From Jiella pelagia (GTDB lineage: Bacteria > Pseudomonadota > Alphaproteobacteria > Rhizobiales > Rhizobiaceae), in the NCBI RefSeq assembly GCF_026898155.1, contig NZ_CP114029.1:4878001-4942000 (forward strand): DNA of 64,000 bases. The letters run 5' to 3'. The position numbers and the translations under genes were made by a program. The notes below the pieces were generated by a model. That model ran no database searches and had not been told where the DNA came from. It was given only the letters and a program-made list of their open reading frames with translations. Every line of letters starts with the position of its first letter. Position 1 is the first letter of the stretch. Below are positions 42,496 through 51,974 of the stretch, in pieces.

Positions 42496-43425
42496 TCAAT
42501 AGCCGCGTTCACGATCGACGAGACCCTGGATCGGTCCGCCCGTCAGATGTGCTCGAAGGCTCGCGATGGCGGACAATGCGCCTTCCTCGAAATCGGTGAT
42601 CGTCGCCACATGCGGCGTCAGAACGACCGCCGGGTGAGTCCAGAAGTGGTGGTCCGCAGGCAGCGGTTCTGGCTCCGTCACGTCGAGAAAAGCGCCGCGC
42701 ATATGTCCGCTGTCGAGCGCTTTCAGAAGTGCCTCATGGTCGAGCTGCCGGCCGCGGCCGGCATGGACGAGGCAGGCTCCCTTCGGCAGGGCCGCGAAAA
42801 GCTCGGCATCGAGAATGTCGCGGGTGTTTTCGGTGAGCGGCAAAAGGCAGACCAGGATATCAGTGTTCGCCAGGAACGGCAGAAGCCCGTCCTTTCCCGA
42901 GAACGTGTCGACACCGGCGATCTCGTGCGCCGAGCGGGACCAGCCGGCCAGGCGGAAGCCGAAGGGCCGAAGCGCCTCAAGCGTCGCCCGGCCCAGTTGC
43001 CCGAGGCCCATGACGCCGACCTGCCGGCGTCTGGCGAGCGCCACCGGTCCGCTCTCCCACAGGCCGCGCCGCTGCTGGGCGATGTAGCGCGGCAGATCCC
43101 GGTGCATGGCGAGGACGCCGAGAACCGTATAGTCGCGCATCATCTGGCCGATGCTCTCTGTGACGCAACGCGCGACGAGAACGTTCTCCGGCAGTCTGGC
43201 GAGGTCGAGCTGATCGACTCCGGCGCCCACCGACACGATCATCTCGATATTGGGGTAGCGATCGAAGACGCCGTCAGGAAGCGTCCAGGCGGCGAGGTAG
43301 CGGATCGAAGCCGGGTCCTCGACCGCAGATTCGCCTTCGACGAAGGGCAACTGCGGCAGCTCGCGCTCGAAAAGCGGGCGCTAGACGGCGGCCCGCTCGG
43401 CGCTTGATAGATAAAGCAGCGCCAT
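42496..43425 (-). pseudogene. ghrA: Glyoxylate/hydroxypyruvate reductase A-type dehydrogenase with an in-frame amber stop
   Basis: The expected 309-aa protein starts MALLYLSSAERAAV at 43425, then TAG at 43381-43383, then RPLFERELPQLPFVEGESAV in the same frame. The stop replaces a codon where Trp (TGG) would fit. Downstream it is intact: NAD motif VGVMGLGQLGRATLEALRPF, VHAGRGRQLDHEALLKAL, and TPHVATITDF with the catalytic His. It reduces glyoxylate or hydroxypyruvate with NAD(P)H. A restart at 43350 would give 284 aa lacking the first segment. It follows the aminotransferase by 5 bases. Whether the stop is real or a base error is unknown. A paralogue at 54724 is intact. Confidence 0.75.
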
Positions 43426-43430
43426 GGCGC

Positions 43431-44808
43431 TTACACGCTTTTCATCGCCGCGCGAATGTCGGGATCTTCGAGGGTCTCGTCGAGGACGCGGCGGGTGCGC
43501 GCCACCATCTCGTCGATCTCCCCGGTGGTGCAGCACAGCGGTGGGGCGAAGCCGATCGCGCCGTTGCCGAAGGCGCGCACGATCAGGCCGTTGCGATAGG
43601 CGCGGTCGAAGATGCGTTTCGACGGCTCGCTGGCGGCGGGCAGGGGAGTCTTGGCGTCCTTGTCGGTGACGAGTTCGATCGCCGCCAGCATGCCGCGTCC
43701 CCGAACGTCCCCGACGAGGGGATGGTCCGACAGGCCATGGAGACCGGCCATCAGCCGCTCGCCGGCCTTGCGGCCATTGTCCAAAAGCCCCTCCTCATAG
43801 AGCTTCAGGACGGCGAGCCCCACGGCTGCGCTCACCGGGTGGCCGGAATAGGTGTAGCCATGACCGATCAGGGCATCGCCTGCGCCTTCTGCAATCACCT
43901 GATAGACATGGTCGGCCATCAGCACCGCACCGAGCGGCGCATAGCCCGACGTCAGCCCCTTGGCGACGGTGATGAAGTCGGGAACGATGCCTTCTTCTTC
44001 TGACGCAAAGAGCGGGCCGGTGCGCCCGAAGCCGGTGATGACCTCGTCTGCGACGAAGAGAATGCCGAGGCTCCCGGCAGGTCTCGGCCATTGCCTTCAT
44101 CCAGCCCTGAGGCGGCACCAGAACGCCGCCCGAGCCCTGGATCGGCTCGGCATAAAAAGCCGCGACGCGATCGGGTCCGATCTCCTCGATCTTGGCCTTC
44201 AGCTCGGCCACCGAGGCGGCGATGATCGCCTGCGGGTCGGGCCCGACCGGGTTGCGGTAGACATAGTGGGACGAAATCTTGTGCTGCCAGTCGAGGGGAA
44301 CGCCGAAACCGGCGTGGAAGCCCGGCAGCGCCGTCAGGCCCGCGCCCACGGTCGACGAGCCATGAAAGCCCTGCGCCAGCGAAATGAACTGGTCCCTTTG
44401 CGGCATGCCGCGGACGTGGTTGTAATAGCGGATGAAGCGGACCGTGCTGTCCACCGCGTCCGACCCGCCAAGGGTGAAGAAGACGTGGTCGAGATCGCCG
44501 GGCGCCCGATCGGCAATCTCGGCGGCGAGGCGGATCGCCGGTTCCGAGCCGAGATCGAAATATCCCGTCGCATAAGGCAACCGGCGCATCTGCTCGGCCG
44601 CCGCCTCGACGATGCTCTCATGGCCGTAGCCGGCATTGACGCACCAAAGTCCGGCAAAGCCATCGAGAAGCTGGTGGCCCTCGCTGTCGGTCAGGGTCGC
44701 GCCCTTGGCCGAGCGCATGACGCGCACACCGTCGCGCTCATGGCTGCGATAGGAACTCAGTGGATGAATCAGATGCCGTCGATCGAGCCTCGACGAGGGA
44801 ATTGGCAA
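43431..44808 (-). CDS. Class III (omega-type) PLP aminotransferase (frameshifted at 44067)
   Basis: With one base removed at 44067-44073 (GAGGCTC to GAGCTC) the protein is 458 aa, continuous through AETCRELGILFVADEVITGF. It has the class III pattern: LLDGFAGLWCVNAGYGHESI, FFTLGGSDAVDSTVRFIRYY, Asp in VADEVITGFGRTG and the PLP Lys in TVAKGLTSGYAPLGAVLMAD. It moves an amino group from an omega-amino acid, diamine or beta-alanine-like compound to pyruvate or another oxo acid. It lies 25 bases after the GNAT gene and 5 before ghrA. The aldehyde product could be oxidised by the dehydrogenases at 49230 or 57429. Confidence 0.89.
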
Positions 44809-44833
44809 GCATGTCGTATCCTTCCAGAAGATC

Positions 44834-45698
44834 TCAGCCGAGGGCCTGGGCCGCCAGAGCGAAGGTGCGAACGTCCTTTGAAGCAGACGGTTGGGGTTCC
44901 CGCGCGCTGCTTGGACGGGTCATGGCGACGCCACCGCCGACATGAGCCAGCCCCTGCGCTGCCAGCCAGGGGGCAAGGCCGCTCTCGGCGGTTGTGTCGA
45001 CCCTGACGAAACTGCCCTGATGGCGATGAAGATGCGCCGCGATCAGCCGCTCGGCGGTTTGAACGTCGGCCGCCGCCGCCGGGCCGACGACGTATCCGCG
45101 GCCGAAGGGACGGCAGATGGCAAAGCCTGAAACCCGGCCGTTGACGCTGCGCGTGACGACGGCTTCGCCCATAGCCTGCAGGCGCGCCAAGAGGGAGCTG
45201 CGGTCGGCAGCTGTCGCCGACCGGTCGAGGCTCGATGATCGCCTGCCAATCTTCAGGCGTTGCGTCCTCGACGCCGTCGGGCGCCGCGATCGCGCCGATC
45301 TTTCCCTGATGCTGTAGAATTTGGCCGTTTTCGACGAAGCCGAGCTTGGCGTAGAGCGGCAGCCCGGCCTCGGTCGCGGTCAGCCGCATCTCCCGCTCCC
45401 CGGCCTCGGCCATGACCGTCTCCATCAGACGACGTCCCAGCCCCCGGCCGCGCATCGTCTCATCGACGATGATCATGTTGATCATCGCGACGTCGCCGAA
45501 GGGTGTGCAGGAAGCCGTGCCGACGGTCCTCTCGCCCTCGCAGGCGACGAAGGCGTTTGAGATCCCGGTAATCAGTGTCCAGTCGCCCGGCGTGTGGGGC
45601 CAGCCTTCACGGGCCGACAGCCTGATGGCATCGGGCAGGTGGGCGTCTTTGAAGGGAAAGATCTGCGGATCGGGCATTCTGCGGGCAACCTCATTCAT
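44834..45698 (-). CDS. GNAT-family N-acetyltransferase, two-domain (frameshifted at 45227)
   Basis: With one base removed at 45227-45233 the protein is 287 aa, continuous through WQAIIELDRSATAADRSSLL. The N-terminal GNAT domain has the acetyl-CoA loop IIVDETMRGRGLGRRLMETV and the AGLPLYAKLGFVENGQILQH end. A second, GNAT-like C-terminal domain follows (VNGRVSGFAICRPFGRGYVV). This two-domain architecture matches GNATs found beside amine catabolic genes. It may acetylate an amine intermediate that the ArgE-like deacylase later handles, which is inference. It lies immediately upstream of the aminotransferase. Confidence 0.83.
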
Positions 45699-45828
45699 CG
45701 CATTCGTCAGTCGTAGCAAGGCAGGAGGGGAAGATGTTTCCGCTCACCGGCCGCTCGGCGGGATTTTCCACCGTGCCGCCATGCATCCGGCGCAGCTTGT
45801 GGCGGCGGGCGGACCCGCCGGGTATCGC

Positions 45829-46968
45829 TTACCGGGCCGCCACGGCCCGCTCCCTGACACAAAGTTCTTGGCCAAGGCGCAGCACCATCTCCCGCGCTCC
45901 ATGCAGCTCGCCGGTAGTGATGTATTCCTCCGGCTTGTGAGCCCGCGCGATGTCGCCGGGGCCACAGACGATGGCGGGAATCCCGGCCTGCTGGTACAAT
46001 CCGGCCTCCGTTCCGTAGCTCACCGCCGCCAACGGCACGTTTCCAGATAGCCTGGCCGTGAGCCGGGCGAGGGCATGGTCCTCGTCGAGAGCGAGGCCCG
46101 GATAGCTGGCGATGATTTCGGCCGAGAGCGCTTCGTCGGCCGTGACGATTCGCAGGGCCGGCTCCAGAAGTGCCAGCGGATCGACGCCGGCGATCGCGCG
46201 CGCCTCGATCTCGGCGCTCGCCATTTCGGGAATGATGTTGATCGCCTCGCCACCGGTGATCTTGCCGATCTGCAGCGTCGAATAGGGCGGCAGAAAATGC
46301 TCGTTGGTCGGCCCGTCCTGACGCTGCCGATCAGCCTCGACGGCGATCGCCTCGAGGGCCGGCAACAGAGCATGGATCGCATTGTGCCCCAGATCGGGCC
46401 GGGAACTGTGCCCGGAACGTCCCCGGGCGGTGACTCGCACCGCCGCCTTGCCCTTGTGGCGCAGAACCGGCGTAAGCGCGGACGGCTCGCCGACGATGCA
46501 GCCGAGCGGTGTGGCGCAGAGCGTTGGAAGCTTCTCGATGAGATGGGGCACGCCGCGGCAGCCGGCCTCCTCGTCATAGGACAGCGCAATGTGGATCGGC
46601 CGCGCGAGATCCATCGCCGCAAGTTCCGGAACCGCGGACAGGACGGCTGCGACGAAGCCCTTCATGTCCACCGCCCCGCGTCCGTACAGCCGGTCTCCCT
46701 CCGCGCGGAGGTGGAATGGATCGCCGTGCCAGCCTGGCTCATTCGCCGGTACGACGTCGACATGGCCAGACAGGATGTAGCCGGGAATATCCGCCGGTCC
46801 TATCGTGGCGAAGAGGTTGAAGCGGTCGCCTTCGGGCCCCGATATGACGGCCGAGGCGACGTCCAGCGAAGCCAGATAATCCCGAACGTAGTCGACGAGC
46901 GCCCCGTTGGCTGTGCCGACCACGGACGGGAAGGCGACGAGGCTCGAGAGCATGGCTTGCGGGTTCAT
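45829..46968 (-). CDS. M20-family deacylase, acetylornithine deacetylase (ArgE) type
   Basis: The 379-aa protein has the M20 metal motifs: GHVDVVPANEPGWHGDPFHL (His and following Asp), YGRGAVDMKGFVAAVLSAVP (bridging Asp), ALSYDEEAGCRGVPHLIEKL (general-base Glu and metal Glu) and IVCGPGDIARAHKPEEYITT (metal His at the end). ArgE-type enzymes release acetate from N-acetyl amino acids. With the GNAT and aminotransferase downstream on the same strand, an N-acylated amino acid is a plausible substrate of the whole unit. The start at 46968 has GATGAACC with a weak ribosome site. Confidence 0.9.
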   Translation of the reverse strand: MNPQAMLSSLVAFPSVVGTANGALVDYVRDYLASLDVASAVISGPEGDRFNLFATIGPADIPGYILSGHVDVVPANEPGWHGDPFHLRAEGDRLYGRGAVDMKGFVAAVLSAVPELAAMDLARPIHIALSYDEEAGCRGVPHLIEKLPTLCATPLGCIVGEPSALTPVLRHKGKAAVRVTARGRSGHSSRPDLGHNAIHALLPALEAIAVEADRQRQDGPTNEHFLPPYSTLQIGKITGGEAINIIPEMASAEIEARAIAGVDPLALLEPALRIVTADEALSAEIIASYPGLALDEDHALARLTARLSGNVPLAAVSYGTEAGLYQQAGIPAIVCGPGDIARAHKPEEYITTGELHGAREMVLRLGQELCVRERAVAAR

Positions 46969-47210
46969 CGGCGGGTTCTCGCTCGGATGGGCTTTTCTTC
47001 GTCCCGGTTCACCGCCGGTTGCGGCCAGATTGCCGCGAACGGAGCGGCAGCCCTTGCCGTGGTGTCCCGCGCTTTCGAGAGATTCTGCTTTCCGTGCGGG
47101 TGCGAAAGCGACAAACCCCCCTTTGAAGGAACGCTACGATCCTAGACGTCGCACCCGGTCGGTCTGCTCCCAAAGGCCGCTGCCCATCTGCCAGAAAAGG
47201 TTACGCGCCC

Positions 47211-47873
47211 GTGTTCCGCCCCAAATTCATTACCTTCGACTGCTATGGAACCCTTACTCATTTCCAGATGGCCGAGAAGGCGCGCGAGATCTACGGCCCG
47301 CGCCTCGAGCCGGAACTTCTGGAACGGTTCATCAAGAACTTCGCGGCCTATCGGCTCGACGAGATCATGGGCGACTGGAAGCCTTACGATCAGGTTCTGG
47401 TCAATGCGGTCGAACGCGCCTGCAAGCGCAACGGGGTGAATTTCGACGAGAGCGAGGCGCGGCAGTTCTACGAGGCGGTGCCGAGCTGGGGCCCGCATCC
47501 CGACGTTCCCGCCGGCCTCGCCAAGGTGGCGAAGGAAATCCCGCTCGTCGTTTTGTCCAACGCCATGGACGAGCAGATCATGTCGAATGTCGACAAGCTC
47601 GGCGCGCCCTTCGCCCATGTCTTTACCGCCCAGCAGGCGAATGCCTACAAGCCGCGGTTTCAGGCCTTCGAATACATGTTCGACCAGCTCGGTTGCGGGC
47701 CGCAGGACATTCTCCACGTCTCCTCGTCCTTCCGCTACGACCTGATGTCCGCCCACGACCTCGGCATCACCAACAAGGTCTGGGTCAATCGCGGCCACGA
47801 GCCGGCCAACCCCTACTACGGCTATACGGAGATCAAGGACATTTCCGGCCTTCCGGGCGTCGTGGGTCTCTAA
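47211..47873 (+). CDS. HAD-superfamily hydrolase, haloacid dehalogenase type II (second copy)
   Basis: The 220-aa product starts at GTG. Motifs include the nucleophile Asp10 in FITFDCYGTLTHFQMAEKAR, LVVLSNAMDEQIMSNVDKLG, Lys in ANAYKPRFQAFEYMF and HVSSSFRYDLMSAHDLGITN. It is of the same family as the gene at 41503 but only distantly similar. It lies 4 bases before the PuuB-like oxidase and is probably co-transcribed. A phosphate- or halo-releasing step on an amine side product is possible; the family often has unknown physiological substrates. Confidence 0.88.
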   Translation: MFRPKFITFDCYGTLTHFQMAEKAREIYGPRLEPELLERFIKNFAAYRLDEIMGDWKPYDQVLVNAVERACKRNGVNFDESEARQFYEAVPSWGPHPDVPAGLAKVAKEIPLVVLSNAMDEQIMSNVDKLGAPFAHVFTAQQANAYKPRFQAFEYMFDQLGCGPQDILHVSSSFRYDLMSAHDLGITNKVWVNRGHEPANPYYGYTEIKDISGLPGVVGL

Positions 47874-47877
47874 GGCC

Positions 47878-49155
47878 ATGGAGTTCAAGTCCTACTGGCA
47901 CGCGACCGCGCCGCGTTTTGCCGGCGCGGCAGAGGGACCGGTGGAAGGCGAGTTCGACGTCGCGGTGGTCGGCGGCGGCTTCACCGGCCTATCGGCGGCC
48001 CGCACCCTTGCCAGGGAAGGTGCCAGGGTGGCGCTTCTGGAGGCGCGCCACGTGGGATACGGCGCCTCCGGGCGCAATGGCGGCCATCTCAACAACGGTC
48101 TTGCCCATGGCTATGCCTCCGCCAAGCAGCATCTGGGCGAGGCGCGCGCCAAGGCGCTCTACCGCGCTCTCGACGATTCGATCGACACGATCGAGCGGAT
48201 CGTCGCGGAGGAGAGCATCGCTTGCGACTTCCGCCGCTCAGGCAAGCTGAAGCTCGCCTCCAAGCCCAAGCATTTCGAAGCGATCGCGAAGAATTTCGAG
48301 ATCGTTCACCGCGAGGTCGATTCGGAGACCGCGCTCCTGACGGCCGACGAGCTGCGCCCGGAAATCGGCTCTCAGTCCTTTCACGGCGCGATGCTGTCGA
48401 AGAAGAGCGCCATGATGCACATGGGGCGCTTCGTCACCGGCATGGCCGAAGCGGCAACGCGCCACGGCGCGACGATTTTCGAGGAGGCCCCGGTCACCGC
48501 CCGCACCAAGAGCGGGGGGCAATGGCGGATTGAAACGCCACGAGGCCAGCTATCCTGCCGGAACGTCTTCGTCGCGACCGACGCCTATACCGAAGGCCCG
48601 TTCGACCATTTCAAACGTCGGATCATCCCGGTCGGCAGCTTCATCGTCGCCACGCGGCCCTTGAGCGACGAGGAGGTCGCAGCCACCATGCCGGGCAACC
48701 GCACCTATGTGACCTCGCTCAATATCGGCAATTATTTCCGCCTGTCGCCGGACAACCGGCTGATCTTCGGCGGTCGTGCCCGCTTTTCCGCCGCCTCAAA
48801 CGCCCGTTCCGACGCGATTTCCGGCCGGATCCTCCAAGAGAGTCTCGCGGCAATCTTCCCCCAACTCGCCGGTATCGAAATCGACTATTGCTGGGGCGGG
48901 CTGGTCGGCATGACCACGGACCGCTTCCCGCGCGCCGGCGAGGTCGATGGGCTTTACTACGCCATGGGCTATTCCGGCCACGGCGCGCAGCTTTCGACGC
49001 ATCTGGGCGAGATCATGGGCGAGATCATTGCCGGCAAGCCCGATCGTAATCCGCTCAAGGGTCTCGCCTGGGATGCGGTGCCGGGCTATTCGGGCAAGCC
49101 GTGGTTCCTGCCTGCGGTCGGCCTTTACTACAAGCTGCTCGACCGCATCCAGTAA
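47878..49155 (+). CDS. FAD-dependent amine/D-amino-acid oxidase (PuuB-like)
   Basis: The 425-aa protein has VAVVGGGFTGLSAARTLARE (FAD site), VGYGASGRNGGHLNNGLAHG (family GASGRNGG) and the C-terminal substrate/flavin region YYAMGYSGHGAQLSTHLGEI. This layout is that of gamma-glutamylputrescine oxidase and related DAO-family enzymes, which turn amines to aldehydes. A succinate-semialdehyde-type dehydrogenase is encoded on the opposite strand at 49230, fitting an amine-aldehyde-acid sequence. It ends 75 bases from that convergent gene. Confidence 0.88.
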   Translation: MEFKSYWHATAPRFAGAAEGPVEGEFDVAVVGGGFTGLSAARTLAREGARVALLEARHVGYGASGRNGGHLNNGLAHGYASAKQHLGEARAKALYRALDDSIDTIERIVAEESIACDFRRSGKLKLASKPKHFEAIAKNFEIVHREVDSETALLTADELRPEIGSQSFHGAMLSKKSAMMHMGRFVTGMAEAATRHGATIFEEAPVTARTKSGGQWRIETPRGQLSCRNVFVATDAYTEGPFDHFKRRIIPVGSFIVATRPLSDEEVAATMPGNRTYVTSLNIGNYFRLSPDNRLIFGGRARFSAASNARSDAISGRILQESLAAIFPQLAGIEIDYCWGGLVGMTTDRFPRAGEVDGLYYAMGYSGHGAQLSTHLGEIMGEIIAGKPDRNPLKGLAWDAVPGYSGKPWFLPAVGLYYKLLDRIQ

Positions 49156-49229
49156 GAGCGGCCCGCGCCCTTCGCGACGAGGGCCGGCACGTCACCGCGC
49201 CGGCCCTTCGCACTTTCCCTGGACGCGCC

Positions 49230-50688
49230 TCAGCCAAGACCGCCGATGTGGAAGGCCTTGGTTTCCAGATATTCCTCGATGCCGATCTCGGCGCCCTCGC
49301 GCCCAAGGCCGGACTGCTTGACGCCGCCGAAGGGCGCGACCTCGGTGGAGATCAGGCCGGTGTTGAGACCCACCATGCCAAATTCCAGCGCCTCGCCCAC
49401 CCGCCAGCTCCGGGCGAGATCCTGCGTGAAGAAATAGGCGGCAAGGCCGAAGGGCGTGCCGTTGGCGATCGCGATCGCCTCGTTCTCGCTCTCGAAGCGG
49501 AAGATCGGCGCGACCGGACCGAAGGTCTCTTCGGAGGCGAGCTGCATTTCGGTGGTCGCCCCGGTCAGCACGATCGGCGCCACATATTGCGGCCCCTTGG
49601 GCAGGGCGGTCTCTCCCGTTGCAAGCTGCGCACCCTTGGAGCGGGCGTCCTCCACATGGCGGTTGATCTTGTCGATCGACGCGGTGTTGATCATCGGGCC
49701 GATGGCGACGCCGTCCTCGGTCCCCGGTCCGACCTTCAGCGCCGCGACCCGCGCCGAGAGCTTCTCGACGAAGGCATCGTGAATGCCGGACTGGACGAGG
49801 ATGCGGTTGGCACAGACGCAGGTCTGGCCGCCATTGCGGAACTTCGAGATGAGCGCTCCTTCGACCGCCTTGTCGAGATCGGCGTCGTCGAACACGATGA
49901 AGGGCGCATTGCCGCCGAGTTCCAGGCTGAGACGCTTGATGGTCGGCGCGCACTGTTCCATCAGCAGCGCTCCCACTTTGGTCGAGCCGGTGAAGCTCAC
50001 CTTGCGGACCACAGGATTCCCGGTCAGTTCACCGCCGATCGCAGTCGGCATTCCGGTGACGACGTTGATCACTCCGGCGGGAATTCCGGCCCTTTCAGCC
50101 AAAGCCGCCATGGCGAGAGCCGAGAAGGGCGTCAGCTCCGACGGCTTGACCACGACCGTGCAACCGGCAGCGAGCGCCGGCGCGACCTTGCGGGTGATCA
50201 TCGCGTTCGGAAAATTCCAAGGCGTGATGATGCCGCACACGCCGACCGGTTCCTTCAGGACGGCGATGCGCCGGTCCGGAGTCGGGGAGGGGATGATGCC
50301 GCCGCCGATCCGGCGCGCTTCCTCGGCGAACCATTTGACGAAGGAGGCGCCATAGCCGATCTCGCCCCGCGCCTCGGACAGCGGCTTGCCCTGCTCGAGG
50401 GTGAGAATGAGGGCGAGCCTCCTCGGCATGCTCGACCATGAGATCATACCAGGCCATCAATAGCCCGGCGCGCTCGGCGTTCGTGCGGCGGCGCCAGGCG
50501 GGGAAGGCCGCTTCCGCCGCTGCGATCGCGCGCCGCGTTTCCGCCGCGCCCATGGCGGGTACGGTGCCCAGCGTCTCGCCCGTCGCCGGATTGGTGACGT
50601 CGAGCGTCTCGCCGCTGTCGGAGCCGAGCCACTCCCCATCGACGAAACCCTGCTGGCGCAGGAGGGGCATGGTGTCGGTTGCATTCAT
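49230..50688 (-). CDS. gabD: Succinate-semialdehyde-type aldehyde dehydrogenase (frameshifted at 50415)
   Basis: With one base removed at 50415-50421 (GAGCCTC to GAGCTC) the protein is 485 aa and continuous through MVEHAEELALILTLEQGKPL. It has the ALDH motifs: ITPWNFPNAMITRKVAPALA, FTGSTKVGALLMEQ (NAD binding), general base Glu in SLELGGNAPFIVFD and the nucleophile Cys in RNGGQTCVCANRILV. The EQGKPL plus GGQTCVCANR combination is typical of GabD. It oxidises succinate or glutarate semialdehyde. It lies 4 bases after the tartrate/malate-type dehydrogenase gene. The break is probably artefactual. Confidence 0.9.
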
Positions 50689-50692
50689 GTCT

Positions 50693-51742
50693 TCAGTCCT
50701 TTTCGATGGCATTCAAGACGGCGTCGGTGATCGCGCCAGTGGTGTGCGAACCCGGTCGAACTCCGATCCCGCGCGCGGTCGCGGCCTCCATGGCGCCCAT
50801 GACACGCTCGCTGGCTGCGCTTTCGCCGAGATGGTCCAGCATCATTGCGAGCGACCAGATCGTCGCAAGTGGATTGGCGATGTCCTTGCCCGCGATGTCG
50901 GGGGCCGAACCGTGGACCGGTTCGAACATCGAGGGGCCGGATCGGGTCGGATCGATATTGGCGGAGGCGGCGAAGCCGAGGCCGCCCTGGATGGCGGCAC
51001 CGAGATCGGTGAGGATGTCGCCGAAGAGGTTCGATGCGACCACGACGTCGAGGGATTGCGGCGCCATCACCATGCGCGCCGCCATGGCGTCGATGTGGTA
51101 GGAGGTGACCTCGACGTCGGAATACTCCTTCGCCAGTTCCCGGGTGACCTCGTCCCAGAAGACCATGGAGTGCTTCTGGGCATTCGACTTCGTCACCGAG
51201 GCAAGTCGCCCGCTGCGAAGCCGGGCCTGCTCGAAGCCATAGCGCAGGATGCGTTCCACGCCGGCCCGGGTGAAGATCGCTGTCTCGACCGCGACCTCGT
51301 TCACCGTCCCCTGGTGGATGCGCCCACCGGCGCCGGAATATTCGCCCTCGGTGTTCTCGCGAATGCACAGAATGTCGAAGCCTTCCGCCTTCAGCGGTCC
51401 TTCGACGCCCGGCAAAAGTCGGTGCGGCCGGATATTGGCATATTGCACGAAGGCCTTGCGGATCGGCAGCAACAGCCCGTGCAGCGACACCGAATCCGGC
51501 ACGCTCGCCGGCCAGCCGACGGCGCCGAGCAGGATCGCGTCGAAGCGGCGGAGCATTTCGATGCCGTCCTCGGGCATCATCGCGCCGGTCTCGGCGTAGA
51601 ACTCGCAGGACCAGGGAAAGCGTGTCGGCTCGAGGGCGAAGCTCTCTTTCGCCGCGACAGCCTCGCCAACCTTCCAGGCCGCCTCGATGACGTCGGGCCC
51701 GATCCCGTCGCCGGGGATCAATGCGATGCGGTGGGACCTCAT
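50693..51742 (-). CDS. Tartrate/D-malate-type dehydrogenase (isopropylmalate DH family)
   Basis: The 349-aa protein shows the beta-decarboxylating dehydrogenase fold: IALIPGDGIGPDVIEAAWKV, IRENTEGEYSGAGGRIHQGT, catalytic Lys in VTKSNAQKHSM, metal Asp in NLFGDILTDLGAAIQGG and the NAD loop EPVHGSAPDIAGKDIANPLA. The WP(A/S)VPDSVSLHGLLLPIRKA sequence points to tartrate dehydrogenase/D-malate decarboxylase (TtuC/DmlA) and not LeuB. It oxidises a hydroxydicarboxylate to an oxo acid with CO2 loss. It is followed by gabD. Confidence 0.91.
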   Translation of the reverse strand: MRSHRIALIPGDGIGPDVIEAAWKVGEAVAAKESFALEPTRFPWSCEFYAETGAMMPEDGIEMLRRFDAILLGAVGWPASVPDSVSLHGLLLPIRKAFVQYANIRPHRLLPGVEGPLKAEGFDILCIRENTEGEYSGAGGRIHQGTVNEVAVETAIFTRAGVERILRYGFEQARLRSGRLASVTKSNAQKHSMVFWDEVTRELAKEYSDVEVTSYHIDAMAARMVMAPQSLDVVVASNLFGDILTDLGAAIQGGLGFAASANIDPTRSGPSMFEPVHGSAPDIAGKDIANPLATIWSLAMMLDHLGESAASERVMGAMEAATARGIGVRPGSHTTGAITDAVLNAIEKD

Positions 51743-51974
51743 GGCTTTTGTTCCTTTCGTTTCAAAGATCGATCAGCACCGATTTCGTGCTTCCGTCGGC
51801 CCGGCAGGAAAGCGATTGTGTCGATCGCGACGGCCTCCCCGTGCGACCAAACCCTCTGGCCTGCGGCGGTGACCAAGCAAAACAAACCGTCGGGACTCTC
51901 CTGTCTGCGAGGAGGCGGTGGATTGCAAAGATCTCGCCGAAGGCCCGGCCGTCGTCTTCCCCATCGCGAGACGC
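51743..51974. other. 232-base gap between flavoenzyme and dehydrogenase genes
   Basis: No gene is seen. Some minus-strand coding appears open here only because the preceding gene is frameshifted; its true stop is at 51975. Confidence 0.4.

Noticed and set aside
43381..43383. Recoding of UAG (pyrrolysine or suppressor) in ghrA
   Set aside because: Nothing else in the window suggests amber recoding, and other genes here end normally with TAG.
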